DNA of 21,468 bases from a virus: positions 1-21,468 of the IMG/VR virus record IMGVR_UViG_3300046819_000128. The stretch is one strand, 5' to 3'. Under the pieces are notes generated by a model. The model was not told where the DNA came from, did no database searches, and saw nothing but the letters and a program-made list of their open reading frames with translations. A program made the position numbers and the translations under genes. Positions 6,503-13,927 of the stretch are shown in pieces. Every line of letters starts with the position of its first letter. Positions within the stretch are counted from its first letter, which is position 1.

Positions 6503-6712
6503 ATGTGCAAGTATAAAGTATATAACGATAATAACTCTTTTAACATAGAGTTTCAAGCAACTGCTACTTTAGATACTGTTAAAAGTGCAATGAATATACC
6601 TACTACTCTTAGGGTTAGATTAGTAGAAAAGTACGATACTTTGTCTGGTTTAGTTAAGGAGTACAGGCAGGATAAAACAGGGTTTACATTTAGTATCAGA
6701 GAGGTTTACTAA
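6503..6712 (+). CDS. Hypothetical phage protein, 69 aa
   Basis: Not recognised. Starts MCKYKVYNDNNSFN; mixed strands and one helix (LDTVKSAMNI), ending FTFSIREVY. GAGGTG lies 5 nt before the ATG at 6503; a TTG four codons earlier is less likely. Its TAA shares the A of the next ATG (TAATG), indicating coupled translation. Confidence 0.65.
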   Translation: MCKYKVYNDNNSFNIEFQATATLDTVKSAMNIPTTLRVRLVEKYDTLSGLVKEYRQDKTGFTFSIREVY

Positions 6713-6933
6713 TGACTACATATAACACTTTCTACCTGAATAACACAGGTTCTCGTTGGGTAAATATAGACCGTTTCGGCAATAAAGATAAGATTACCTT
6801 AGAAACTAAGTCAGGTAAGTTAGTTACACGAACCTGCCAGTTCTACGAATCTTTTGGTAACTTTGCTACTATACAGATTACCTATAAAGGTAAACGTATG
6901 ATGGTATTCCCAGATACAGTATTGGAGGATTAA
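6712..6933 (+). CDS. Hypothetical phage protein, 73 aa
   Basis: Not recognised. A probable small all-beta protein: FYLNNTGSRWVNIDRFG, then KITLETKSGKLVTRTC and ATIQITYKGKRMMVF give alternating hydrophobic strands with basic residues. The start overlaps the previous stop by one base, and the next gene's ATG directly follows its stop. No membrane span or cysteine cluster. Confidence 0.65.
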   Translation: MTTYNTFYLNNTGSRWVNIDRFGNKDKITLETKSGKLVTRTCQFYESFGNFATIQITYKGKRMMVFPDTVLED

Positions 6934-7212
6934 ATGAACCTACAACAACTAATTGATTCCAGACAGTCTTTAAACGATTTACAATATCAGTCGCTACTAG
7001 ATATGTTAGCTTATAGACAAGGTAATGCTACTAGAGAAGCTATTAAAGCTTCCTTACGGTGCAAGTTCTATACTATATTTGACCAGTTACCTCTTAGTAA
7101 GAAGATTACAGTCAGAGATGACCATTTAGAACTTACTACTAGAAACCTAGTACAAGCAAAGCAAGAAGTTAAGTTATTAAGAGAGCTAGTTATAGCAACA
7201 GGTGAGTTATGA
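6934..7212 (+). CDS. Hypothetical helical protein, 92 aa
   Basis: Not recognised. Nearly all helical: MNLQQLIDSRQSLNDLQYQS, then TREAIKASLRCKFYTIF, and a C-terminal helix LVQAKQEVKLLRELVIAT with heptad-like spacing. TTGGAGG just upstream is a good SD. Its TGA overlaps the next start as ATGA. Confidence 0.65.
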   Translation: MNLQQLIDSRQSLNDLQYQSLLDMLAYRQGNATREAIKASLRCKFYTIFDQLPLSKKITVRDDHLELTTRNLVQAKQEVKLLRELVIATGEL

Positions 7213-7682
7213 ATATATTTTACTTAGATAGAGATACTAAACTCTGCGCTCAGTACCATACAGATAAACACGTTATAAAGATGATACTAGAGTCAGCACA
7301 GTTACTATGCACAGCGGTTAATGTCAAAGCTGGTAAACAAGTTAGCCCTTATAAAACTACTCATGTTAATCATCCTTGTAGTATCTGGGCTAGGCAAAGC
7401 CTAACTAACGCTACTTGGTTATATCAGTTAATGATAGAACTAGATAGAGAATACTACCACAGATATGGTAAACATCATTTGTCAGTAGAGAAACTACAGG
7501 ATGCGGATATCCTAGGTTTAATGTTCACATACATACCTGTAGGTGAATTTACAGAACTACCCTTAGCTATGCCTGACGAGTTCAAAGTAGCTGATAAAGT
7601 AGAGAGTTATAGAAACTATTACAGAAACGCTAAACAACATTTACATAATTGGACAAACAGAGGTACACCAGCATGGCTATAA
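7209..7682 (+). CDS. Conserved phage protein with DKHVIKMILESAQ motif
   Basis: 157 aa. MNIFYLDRD, then DKHVIKMILESAQLLCTA, HVNHPCSIWARQS and the C-terminal YRNYYRNAKQHLHNW are the invariant-looking blocks of a family I remember from many tailed phages (start MNIFVLD, DKHVVKM core, W-R-x-x-P-W end). Its function is, as far as I know, not established. The conserved His, Asp, Cys and Trp residues suggest an enzyme or metal-binding protein, perhaps in nucleic-acid metabolism given the setting, but that is inference. AGGTGAG precedes the start, which overlaps the previous gene by 4 nt. Confidence 0.75.
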   Translation: MNIFYLDRDTKLCAQYHTDKHVIKMILESAQLLCTAVNVKAGKQVSPYKTTHVNHPCSIWARQSLTNATWLYQLMIELDREYYHRYGKHHLSVEKLQDADILGLMFTYIPVGEFTELPLAMPDEFKVADKVESYRNYYRNAKQHLHNWTNRGTPAWL

Positions 7683-8530
7683 AATTAGAACTAGGTAAAC
7701 AATATATTACTAGAGATGGAAGTGAGTATACAGCACCTTTAGAACAACTAACAGATAGCTTTTTCGGAGGCTTTGATTATATAGCTACTACCTATAAGAC
7801 AGGTACTAACATATCTACAGCCTGTAGAACTTGGGCTTGTGATGGTTCTTGGAGCAATGATTTAGAAAATGGACGAGACCTAGTAGCAGAATATAACCCA
7901 GAGGAGATTAAAATGATAGGTAAAGTAATAGTTAATATAGAAGCAGGTAAAACTTACAGAACCAGAGAAGGTAAAGAAGTTACTTTAGAAACTGAAGATA
8001 GTTACACTTTAAAAGGTAGTAATGGTTTTCTATACAGTAAGTCTTTAACTGGTAGTGTTTATAGCTCTGAACATTCTGAATTTGATATTGTAGAAGAGAT
8101 AGTGAAAGAATCAGTAACTACTTTTACAACTCAGCAGGAGGTTTATAAACATTTAGCTAGTGGTGGTTATGTTAGATTGTATACTGACTCTATATGTGGG
8201 TTCACAGAGGAAGGTACACTAGCTGTCTTCGACAATTATGGTAGTTTTATGTATCCGAGTGATAAAACTTTTACCAATGCTTCGCAATGGCAAGTAGCTA
8301 CCCTAGAACCTAAACCAGTTCCTAGATGGGAAGATGCCCTTAAAGATAAGAAGATATTATGTCGGGTAGGTGATGATAAAAACTACATGCCTAGAATAGC
8401 TCTTGTATCGGGGTTCACTGAAGGTCACACTTACCCATACCTAATAAAGCTTGAGGAGGATGATTTATACCGATTTGCCGTACCACTTACCCTAGAAGAA
8501 GTAACTAACTATATCTATGAATGTGAATGA
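7673..8530 (+). CDS. Multidomain phage protein with repeated GKxYxTRxG units and WRIKP-like tail
   Basis: 285 aa from the ATG at 7673, which overlaps the previous gene by 10 nt. The first ~80 residues (LELGKQYITRDGSEYTA) and the next ~65 (NIEAGKTYRTREGKEVTL) are two copies of one module. The last ~130 residues are a third unit (TTQQEVYKHLASGGYVRLY, ASQWQVATLEPKPVPRWEDA, LTLEEVTNYI) related to the small proteins encoded at 1990-2394 and 2396-2863. GAGGAG lies 6 nt before an in-frame internal ATG (7913), so a shorter product lacking the first module may also be made. Function unknown; it looks like a chain of small phage domains fused into one gene. Confidence 0.7.
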   Translation: MAIKLELGKQYITRDGSEYTAPLEQLTDSFFGGFDYIATTYKTGTNISTACRTWACDGSWSNDLENGRDLVAEYNPEEIKMIGKVIVNIEAGKTYRTREGKEVTLETEDSYTLKGSNGFLYSKSLTGSVYSSEHSEFDIVEEIVKESVTTFTTQQEVYKHLASGGYVRLYTDSICGFTEEGTLAVFDNYGSFMYPSDKTFTNASQWQVATLEPKPVPRWEDALKDKKILCRVGDDKNYMPRIALVSGFTEGHTYPYLIKLEEDDLYRFAVPLTLEEVTNYIYECE

Positions 8531-9819
8531 TAACACTTAACCAAGACCAACTAAGAGCTAAAGAGTTCTTTAGGAACTGGTGGGATAGTGATAAAAGGTT
8601 CGCAATACTTGAAGGTTGTGCTGGTACAGGTAAAACTACTATAGTAAAAGACCTAGTAGCAGAGCTAAAGAATTGCGACCCTTTATTTACTTCACCTACC
8701 AATGAGGCTTGCAGACAGTTAGAGCTAGTATTACCCGTAGGTAGTTTAATTAGAACTACCTACTCGGCACTAGGATTTCACTTTAAAACAGATGAGGAGG
8801 AAGCTAAACTAGCTCAAAGGGCAGAAACACCTATTATTAATGACATTAATCTACTTATAGTAGACGAGTGTTCAATGGTAGGCCAAGAACTCTTAGATGC
8901 TATACTAGAAGCTGGCAAGAAGACATTATTTATAGGTCATAGGTCACAGTTACCTGAAGTAGTAGTTAATCTAAAGTCAGATGATGATTGTGAGAGTGTA
9001 GTATTTAAACAGTCTTATCCAATATATACCTTAACTACCCCAGAAAGGAATAAAGGAGAACTATTTGAGTTTTTAAGTAAGTTAGAAAATTGTATCTATA
9101 AGAAACCTAGAATAGTTGGTAAACGGTATGACATAAGTTTACAAGCTTTAATGGACTATATGGACTCTACAGAAGGTAGACATGACTTTCTTTATGAACG
9201 TAGTAAGTATATCTGCTGGACTAACCGCGAAGCAGATATAATGAATAATTATATCAGGAAGTGTATCTTTAATACAGCTTTACCTGAGCCGTTCTATCCT
9301 AAAGATAAGATAATTATGACCAGTCCTTGTGTATTTGTAGAGCCATTAGTAGGTATTACTAAGGGTAGACTAGATAAACTATCCGGTTCAACCGCAGTAG
9401 TGCAGTTTTCTGCTAATACTAAGGCTATTGTTAGAAAGGTAGGTTTAGCAACAGTTCTAGGTGTACCTTGTTTTGAACTTGAAGTAGAAGTAGATAGTAA
9501 AACCAGACCACTACTTTATGTCGCTATAGATAAGAGTAAGTTAAAAACTCTAGCTAGTAGGTTAAAATATGAGTGCTGGAATAAACAGACTGCTAAAGCC
9601 AGAGAGAAAGCATTTAGAAACTATCACTTTGCTATGAGTATGTTTGCTAATGTAAAACATAGTTATGCTATTACTGCCCATAGAAGTCAAGGTATGACTA
9701 TACCTAGAGTATATGTATCTTGGAAAGATATAAAGAAGTGTGACAATACTGTTCTTAGGCATAAAATTTTATACGTTGGATGCTCAAGAGCTAAAGAACA
9801 TTTATCAATTATTAGTTAG
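8527..9819 (+). CDS. SF1B DNA helicase (Dda / RecD2-like)
   Basis: 430 aa, a usual length for Dda-type phage helicases. Motifs: N-terminal NQDQLRAKEFF (Q-like); Walker A EGCAGTGKTT (Lys36); motif Ia FTSPTNEACRQL; Walker B LLIVDECSMV; motif III FIGHRSQLPEV; motif V AITAHRSQGMTIPRVYV; motif VI LYVGCSRAKEHL. These helicases unwind 5' to 3' and in T4 help origin melting and fork restart. Motif III has GH where GD is usual. Its start overlaps the previous stop as ATGA and has no clear SD, so translation is probably coupled. Nuclease, ATPase and SSB genes follow, as in phage recombination modules. Confidence 0.93.
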   Translation: MITLNQDQLRAKEFFRNWWDSDKRFAILEGCAGTGKTTIVKDLVAELKNCDPLFTSPTNEACRQLELVLPVGSLIRTTYSALGFHFKTDEEEAKLAQRAETPIINDINLLIVDECSMVGQELLDAILEAGKKTLFIGHRSQLPEVVVNLKSDDDCESVVFKQSYPIYTLTTPERNKGELFEFLSKLENCIYKKPRIVGKRYDISLQALMDYMDSTEGRHDFLYERSKYICWTNREADIMNNYIRKCIFNTALPEPFYPKDKIIMTSPCVFVEPLVGITKGRLDKLSGSTAVVQFSANTKAIVRKVGLATVLGVPCFELEVEVDSKTRPLLYVAIDKSKLKTLASRLKYECWNKQTAKAREKAFRNYHFAMSMFANVKHSYAITAHRSQGMTIPRVYVSWKDIKKCDNTVLRHKILYVGCSRAKEHLSIIS

Positions 9820-9826
9820 GAGATTT

Positions 9827-10213
9827 ATGAGCGAGGAAGTTAAAGAACAACCCCATTCTCTACCCGAAGAAGAACTAGCCATACTAGACCAAAGGTATCA
9901 AGAATTAAAACATAAAGTAACTACAGAAAGTTATGAAATGACTCTTGATGACCAAAAGTTAGTAGTAGATTGGCTCAGAGGTAATAGAGAAACTAAATTC
10001 ATACTTAATGCTAAAACAGTAAAGGAGAAGAAAGAGAAAGCAGTTAAAGTTAAGAAACCTAAAAAGTTGACACAAAAGGCGTTAGGATTACTGTTAATGA
10101 GAGAGTTAGCAGGTGAAGTACTAACAGATGATGAAAAGAGAAATAAAGAATTTACTCTAACAGGAGAAATACTAGATGTCAGTACAAACACTATTCCCGT
10201 TAGTTCTATCTAA
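9827..10213 (+). CDS. Hypothetical phage protein with Lys-rich linker, 128 aa
   Basis: The ATG at 9827 (AGGAGA 5 nt upstream) is preferred to an earlier in-frame start lying inside the helicase gene. The N-terminal ~55 residues are acidic and helical (EEELAILDQRYQELKHKV, then LDDQKLVVDWLRGNRETK). A basic linker (KEKKEKAVKVKKPKKLTQKA) follows, then a helix GLLLMRELAGEVLTDDEK. The layout suggests two protein-contact regions joined by a nucleic-acid-binding segment. It overlaps the nuclease gene by 38 nt, so it may be a partner of the nuclease. Family not recognised. Confidence 0.7.
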   Translation: MSEEVKEQPHSLPEEELAILDQRYQELKHKVTTESYEMTLDDQKLVVDWLRGNRETKFILNAKTVKEKKEKAVKVKKPKKLTQKALGLLLMRELAGEVLTDDEKRNKEFTLTGEILDVSTNTIPVSSI

Positions 10214-11159
10214 CACAGATTTAAGTAGTTGGTCAAGTTGCCAATTAAAATGGTATCGTGAACGGTGTCAAAGTTGGCGAAAACCTAGCTTTAACAATGA
10301 CCTAGCGGCTGGTGGAAGTTTCGCCAAAGGGCTTGAAACTGTCAGAAAAGCATACTATAATGATAAGCTTTCAGCTATTGAAGCGATTAATTTAGGCTAT
10401 TATACTGTAATCGAAAGCCTGCATGATGAAATGGCAAAATCAAACGCTAGTACGGAAACTTTAAAAAGTCCTGAACGTATGGGCTTAGCCTTGAAAGAGT
10501 ATTTTCGTTACTTTCCACTAGATAATGAAGAGGTTATCCCAGCTCAATTAGAAGACGGTACCCATGCAATTGAACATAAGTTTACAGTTGAGTTACCTAT
10601 CTTACACCCAGAACTAGGAGTTCCACTTATCTTTAAAGGCAAACTAGATATGTTTGCACAAAGCATGGGTAGAACTTATATTGTGGATGAGAAAACTACT
10701 AAAGCAATTAAGGCTAACGAAGCTGACTTACTAGCTACAGCAGGACAGTTCATCGGCTATGCTTGGTTAGCTAGAGAAAAAGGTATCATTACAGTAGGTG
10801 CTAAAGTTAGAAAGATAGCTATTCAAGTTAAAGAGATTAAATGTGAAGAGATTGAGATACCTATCACGGATTATATGATTAACTTATGGTATGAGTCTAT
10901 GCTTAGTAAGGTAACTGAAATGGTAGAGAAGTATAAAGCTACTATGGGGGATAATAACTTTAAATCCCACTTCGTACCTGACTTCCAGCATGGTTGTACT
11001 TCTTTCTTTAGACCTTGTTCTTTCCAAGACGGTTGTAAGTCTAAGTATGGTGAGAACTTTATCTCTAGTAATTATCAACAATTAGTCTGGGATAGTGAAA
11101 GTAGAAAGGAAATTCCTTTAACCGAATATAGAACTCTTTTAGGTTTAGAAAATGATTAA
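10176..11159 (+). CDS. PD-(D/E)XK nuclease, Cas4/RecB-like, with probable Fe-S cluster
   Basis: 327 aa. Catalytic motifs are GKLD (Asp158), IVDEKTT (Asp171, Lys173) and downstream QFIGYAWLA (the Q-x3-Y motif of RecB-type nucleases). SSWSSCQLKWYRE near residue 20 is the typical N-terminal motif, and its Cys22 together with a C-terminal set (HGCTSFFRPCSFQDGC) gives the one-plus-three cysteine pattern of the Fe-S cluster in Cas4 and AddB. Such enzymes resect or trim DNA ends and in phages usually sit beside a Sak4-like ATPase and SSB, as here. AGGAGA lies 10 nt before the ATG. Exonuclease direction cannot be deduced from sequence. Confidence 0.88.
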   Translation: MSVQTLFPLVLSNTDLSSWSSCQLKWYRERCQSWRKPSFNNDLAAGGSFAKGLETVRKAYYNDKLSAIEAINLGYYTVIESLHDEMAKSNASTETLKSPERMGLALKEYFRYFPLDNEEVIPAQLEDGTHAIEHKFTVELPILHPELGVPLIFKGKLDMFAQSMGRTYIVDEKTTKAIKANEADLLATAGQFIGYAWLAREKGIITVGAKVRKIAIQVKEIKCEEIEIPITDYMINLWYESMLSKVTEMVEKYKATMGDNNFKSHFVPDFQHGCTSFFRPCSFQDGCKSKYGENFISSNYQQLVWDSESRKEIPLTEYRTLLGLEND

Positions 11160-12030
11160 AACAAATATACTATTATATGGTGAAGGTGGTTCTGGTAAAT
11201 CCAGCTCAGTAGCTACTGTCTTTAAACTGTTAGATAAAAATCCTAACTTGAAAGTAAGATACCTGATGACCGAAGCGAACGCGTTAGCAGGTATGGAAGA
11301 TGGTATTAAACGTCTAGGCATTACTCTAAAGAAAGGTCAGTTACATTACATGGTTTGCAGACCTACTTATAATCCTAAGTACACTTCAGCCGCAGTAGTT
11401 AAAGACTTTAAAGAGAACTTCCTTAACCTATCTGAAGCTGATGCTTTGAAAGTTAAGATAGGTGCTGGAGACCGTTCTAAACATAATGAATTTATCTCTA
11501 TCTTAGAAGGTTTAGCAGTATTTAAAGGCACAGACTATGTTACTAAAGAAGTTGATAACTTGGGTGACTATCTACAATGGGACGAGGATACTATCCTTGT
11601 AGTAGATAGCTTGACAGCCTGTGTAGATTATCTAGTTTCAACTGTTAAAGGTAGTCGTTCTGCAACTACTCAGAAAGATTATGGTGATGTACAGAATAAT
11701 CTAATGGCTAAGATTATTGTACCATTAACTGAACAATGTAGATGTTCTATCATTATGCTAGGTCATCCTGTTATTGGTGAAGACCAGACAGTTAAACAGC
11801 CAAAAGAAGAGGATTTAAAAATCACTAAACTATATCCTAAGACTTTTGGGCAAGCGTTAAACAATACTATCGTATCTAAGTTCTCCGAAGTCATCTACTC
11901 TTATGTTGATAGACAAGATAACTTCTGGTTCGCTGGCAAGAAAGAGGGCGTAGCAACTAGCCCTAGAAGATTCCCTAGACAAGATAAACTGAAGCCAGAC
12001 TTCTCAGCATATCCGGTCTTTACCGATTAA
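11152..12030 (+). CDS. RecA-fold ATPase, Sak4-like recombination protein
   Basis: 292 aa. Walker A GEGGSGKSS (Lys16) right at the N-terminus; a Walker B-like LVVDS at 149-153; a sensor-like IIMLGHPV near 205; a conserved C-terminal run (YVDRQDNFWFAGKKEGV). This is the AAA_24 / Sak4 class: short RecA-core ATPases that help anneal ssDNA, working with the phage SSB. The gene overlaps the nuclease gene by 8 nt and is followed by a probable SSB, the usual Sak4 partner order. It lacks the C-terminal domain of true RecA. Confidence 0.82.
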   Translation: MIKTNILLYGEGGSGKSSSVATVFKLLDKNPNLKVRYLMTEANALAGMEDGIKRLGITLKKGQLHYMVCRPTYNPKYTSAAVVKDFKENFLNLSEADALKVKIGAGDRSKHNEFISILEGLAVFKGTDYVTKEVDNLGDYLQWDEDTILVVDSLTACVDYLVSTVKGSRSATTQKDYGDVQNNLMAKIIVPLTEQCRCSIIMLGHPVIGEDQTVKQPKEEDLKITKLYPKTFGQALNNTIVSKFSEVIYSYVDRQDNFWFAGKKEGVATSPRRFPRQDKLKPDFSAYPVFTD

Positions 12031-12038
12031 AGGTCGAA

Positions 12039-12109
12039 GTGCTTAGACCACTAAATAGCACAATTACATTATTTATTATTTATTATTTATTACTAAAGGA
12101 AATACTATT
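12039..12109 (+). promoter_or_regulatory. Leader of the SSB gene with hairpin and TTATTTA triplet repeat
   Basis: GTGCT (12039-12043) can pair with AGCAC (12057-12061). It is followed by three perfect tandem copies of TTATTTA (12069-12089) and a partial fourth. AAGGAA at about 12097-12102 is the SD of the SSB gene. The hairpin plus A+T tract might partly terminate or stabilise the message, while the unstructured leader should favour heavy SSB translation. The same TTATTTA core occurs in the 6075-6093 repeats. Confidence 0.5.
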
Positions 12110-12598
12110 ATGGCACGTTTTGATTTAGACCTCTCCTCAATGTCTACAGAAAGAAAAGTAATGCAAGCTGGTCAATACCCTGCTTCTATCATTAAGTCTG
12201 ATGTAAAGACTGGTGATACTAAAGATGGTGAAGGTAAATGGATGAGTATCCAAACTGTTTATGTAGTAAAAGATGAAGATGTTATTAAAGACTTAGGTGT
12301 AGATGAGCCTAAAGTATACGGTAACTTCTTTATCCGCTTTGATAAAGATACAGGTTTGTTATCTAATGATAACCCACAGTTAGCACAGTTAGGCCAAGCT
12401 TGTGGTATTGATACTACTGATGAGTTGTACCAAGAAGGTATTGAAGACTCTATGAATGACTTTGAAGCTTATACTGTTATGTTTACTAACATTGCAAATA
12501 GTCTACCTGGCTATGATGTTCTAGTTAATGTAACTCGTAGAGCGCAAGGCGATAACATTAGAGCTGAAGTATCTAAGGTAGCTAAATTAGAAGCTTAA
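12110..12598 (+). CDS. Probable single-stranded DNA-binding protein
   Basis: 162 aa and acidic. FDLDLSSMSTERKVMQAGQY, IIKSDVKTG, WMSIQTVYVV and YGNFFIRFDK outline strands of an OB-like fold as in phage SSB / DUF669-type proteins, and the C-terminal part (LPGYDVLVNVTRRAQGDNIR) completes the barrel. There is no acidic tail like that of E. coli SSB. Its position directly after a Sak4-like ATPase and before the polymerase is the usual one for phage SSBs. Regular codon use and a clean A+T-rich leader suggest strong expression. The call rests largely on context and fold pattern. Confidence 0.65.
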   Translation: MARFDLDLSSMSTERKVMQAGQYPASIIKSDVKTGDTKDGEGKWMSIQTVYVVKDEDVIKDLGVDEPKVYGNFFIRFDKDTGLLSNDNPQLAQLGQACGIDTTDELYQEGIEDSMNDFEAYTVMFTNIANSLPGYDVLVNVTRRAQGDNIRAEVSKVAKLEA

Positions 12599-12630
12599 TT
12601 GGCTTCAACTGTTAGTTTTAGCGTTTATGA

Positions 12631-12658
12631 TTGCTCCGCTAAGCTAGCCCAGTATAAG
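12631..12658 (+). promoter_or_regulatory. Possible internal promoter (TTGCTC-16-TATAAG)
   Basis: TTGCTC (12631-12636) and TATAAG (12653-12658) have the same 16-bp spacing as the two stronger promoters at 745 and 6164. It would start a transcript near 12665 and give polA a leader of about 140 nt. It is weaker by sequence than the other two. Confidence 0.45.
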
Positions 12659-12690
12659 TAAGCTGGCAGTATAGGTAGTTCTGTTAAACT

Positions 12691-12805
12691 CCTAGAGTAC
12701 AGGTAGTGTTTACTAGGTAATGTGACCTCTCCGACATTAGGCTGTACTTACGGGCGAAAGCCGCTGGATAACGTAACCAGCAAATAACTTATAGAGGACA
12801 ACTAT
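12691..12805 (+). promoter_or_regulatory. Structured polA leader that can mask the ribosome-binding site
   Basis: Several helices can form in the 207-nt gap before the polymerase gene. CCTAG (12691-12695) can pair with CTAGG (12713-12717). TGT plus CCTCT (12721-12723, 12726-12730, with a 2-nt GA bulge) can pair with AGAGGACA (12793-12800), which contains the SD. Enclosed are a GAAA tetraloop hairpin (GGC/GCC around 12753-12762) and GCTGG/CCAGC (12763-12767, 12777-12781). This resembles a translational operator. T4 DNA polymerase is known to repress its own mRNA in such a way; whether this one does is inference. Confidence 0.55.
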
Positions 12806-13927
12806 ATGCACAGACCCAAACACCCCTCACCTAAACCAGTTATGGTTATAGTTGATTATCCGATTCAAAATGAAGTAGAAAGAGATTTTCCTTGGTCAGG
12901 AGCTTCTCACTTATCTTTACTATCTGACCTAGCTAAAGCAGGAATACCACAGAGATTTATCCATACTACTTATCTTAGTTACGAAAGACCAGATAAAGAT
13001 AGCTATGACTGGGCTACTGATTTCTGCAAGAAGAAAGGTTTAGAAACTAAACCGCATTATCTGCAACTAGAGCATCAGAAAGACCTATATGTTTCACCAG
13101 AACTAATGTTAGAGTTTCAGATGTTAGTTAATGAAATTGCTAAAGTAGAACCTAAGTTAATTATTGTAGCTGGTAAGTGGAGTTTATTCTTCCTATCTGG
13201 TAAAGTAAGTTATACAGCTACACAAGGTTCAGGTAAATCACAGAAACCTTTAGGTGGTTTATCTAAGTACAGGGCTTCGCTAGAGACTACTTGGGGAGGG
13301 CTTGGACTGCCAGAGAATATAATGCTTCCATTACTACCACCAGTAACTAAACAACGTAGTCCAGATAAAATACCTGTAATGCAATGGGATTGTTTAAAAG
13401 CTGGTGATTTATTTAGAGGGCTTATCGAGGAAGGTAAAACAGTTGCTAGTTACTTAGAACCAAAACAAGAGTTTATACTTGGAACAGAACTTGAAACTGT
13501 TACTGGTTTTATGACAGAGCTATTAACAGAATTAGATAAAGGTAGCTTGCTAGTATCAGTTGATATTGAAACTCGTTATAGTTCCACAATAGATTGTATT
13601 GGGATTGCTTGCCAGAATGACAGAGGTATCTGTATTCCCTTCTCTACTTTAGCTAGTCCTAACTTCTGGACTGCTGAAGAGGAATATAAGGTATTTGAGT
13701 TGCTCTTAAAAGTCCTTAACCATGAGAACATACAAGTAACAGGGCAGAACTATGCTTATGATAGCCTCTTTATCTCTACCTTCTGGTTAGTAAAAACTAA
13801 AGCTCACCTAGATACTATGGTTCTACATCATGTTCTATATAATACAATGGAAAAGAACTTAGCGTTTCTAGCTAGTATTTACTGCGATAACTATCAATTT
13901 TGGAAAGACGACCAACAACATGGCTAA
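12806..13927 (+). CDS. Family A DNA polymerase, N-terminal part (UDG-like domain and most of the 3'-5' exonuclease)
   Basis: 373 aa. Residues ~10-210 resemble a uracil-DNA-glycosylase-like domain: DFPWSGASHLSLLSDLAKAG, KLIIVAGKWSLFFL and LLPPVTKQRS match its structural blocks, but the usual catalytic residues of the first motif are not evident, so it may be structural. Residues ~250-365 hold exonuclease motifs I (SVDIETR, Asp253 and Glu255) and II (GQNYAYD, Asp319), then DTMVLHHVLY. The frame stops before motif III, which lies in the next frame (YNIKD). The next ATG overlaps this stop (13920-13927). The two halves could be made as separate chains by coupled translation, joined by a +1 shift, or be one gene with a sequence error. 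AGAGGA precedes the ATG. Confidence 0.85.
   Translation: MHRPKHPSPKPVMVIVDYPIQNEVERDFPWSGASHLSLLSDLAKAGIPQRFIHTTYLSYERPDKDSYDWATDFCKKKGLETKPHYLQLEHQKDLYVSPELMLEFQMLVNEIAKVEPKLIIVAGKWSLFFLSGKVSYTATQGSGKSQKPLGGLSKYRASLETTWGGLGLPENIMLPLLPPVTKQRSPDKIPVMQWDCLKAGDLFRGLIEEGKTVASYLEPKQEFILGTELETVTGFMTELLTELDKGSLLVSVDIETRYSSTIDCIGIACQNDRGICIPFSTLASPNFWTAEEEYKVFELLLKVLNHENIQVTGQNYAYDSLFISTFWLVKTKAHLDTMVLHHVLYNTMEKNLAFLASIYCDNYQFWKDDQQHG

Noticed and set aside
8505-8702. Minus-strand frame inside the Dda-like helicase gene
   Set aside because: Antisense shadow of a gene with clear helicase motifs; the same applies to the minus frames at 9562, 9931, 10884, 17225, 18290, 20090 and 20549.
12026-12036. ATTAAAGGTCG shared with 678-688
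   Set aside because: The 11-bp match does not extend into the conserved GGTCGCC core, so chance is the simpler reading.
12590-12606. Terminator after the SSB gene (GAAGC/GCTTC hairpin)
   Set aside because: Only 5 bp, overlaps the stop codon, and the nearest T-run is 8 bases further on; too weak to call.
12599-12805. tRNA or group I intron in the gap before polA
   Set aside because: No cloverleaf with an acceptor stem and T-loop, no group I core elements, and both neighbouring genes have complete ends.
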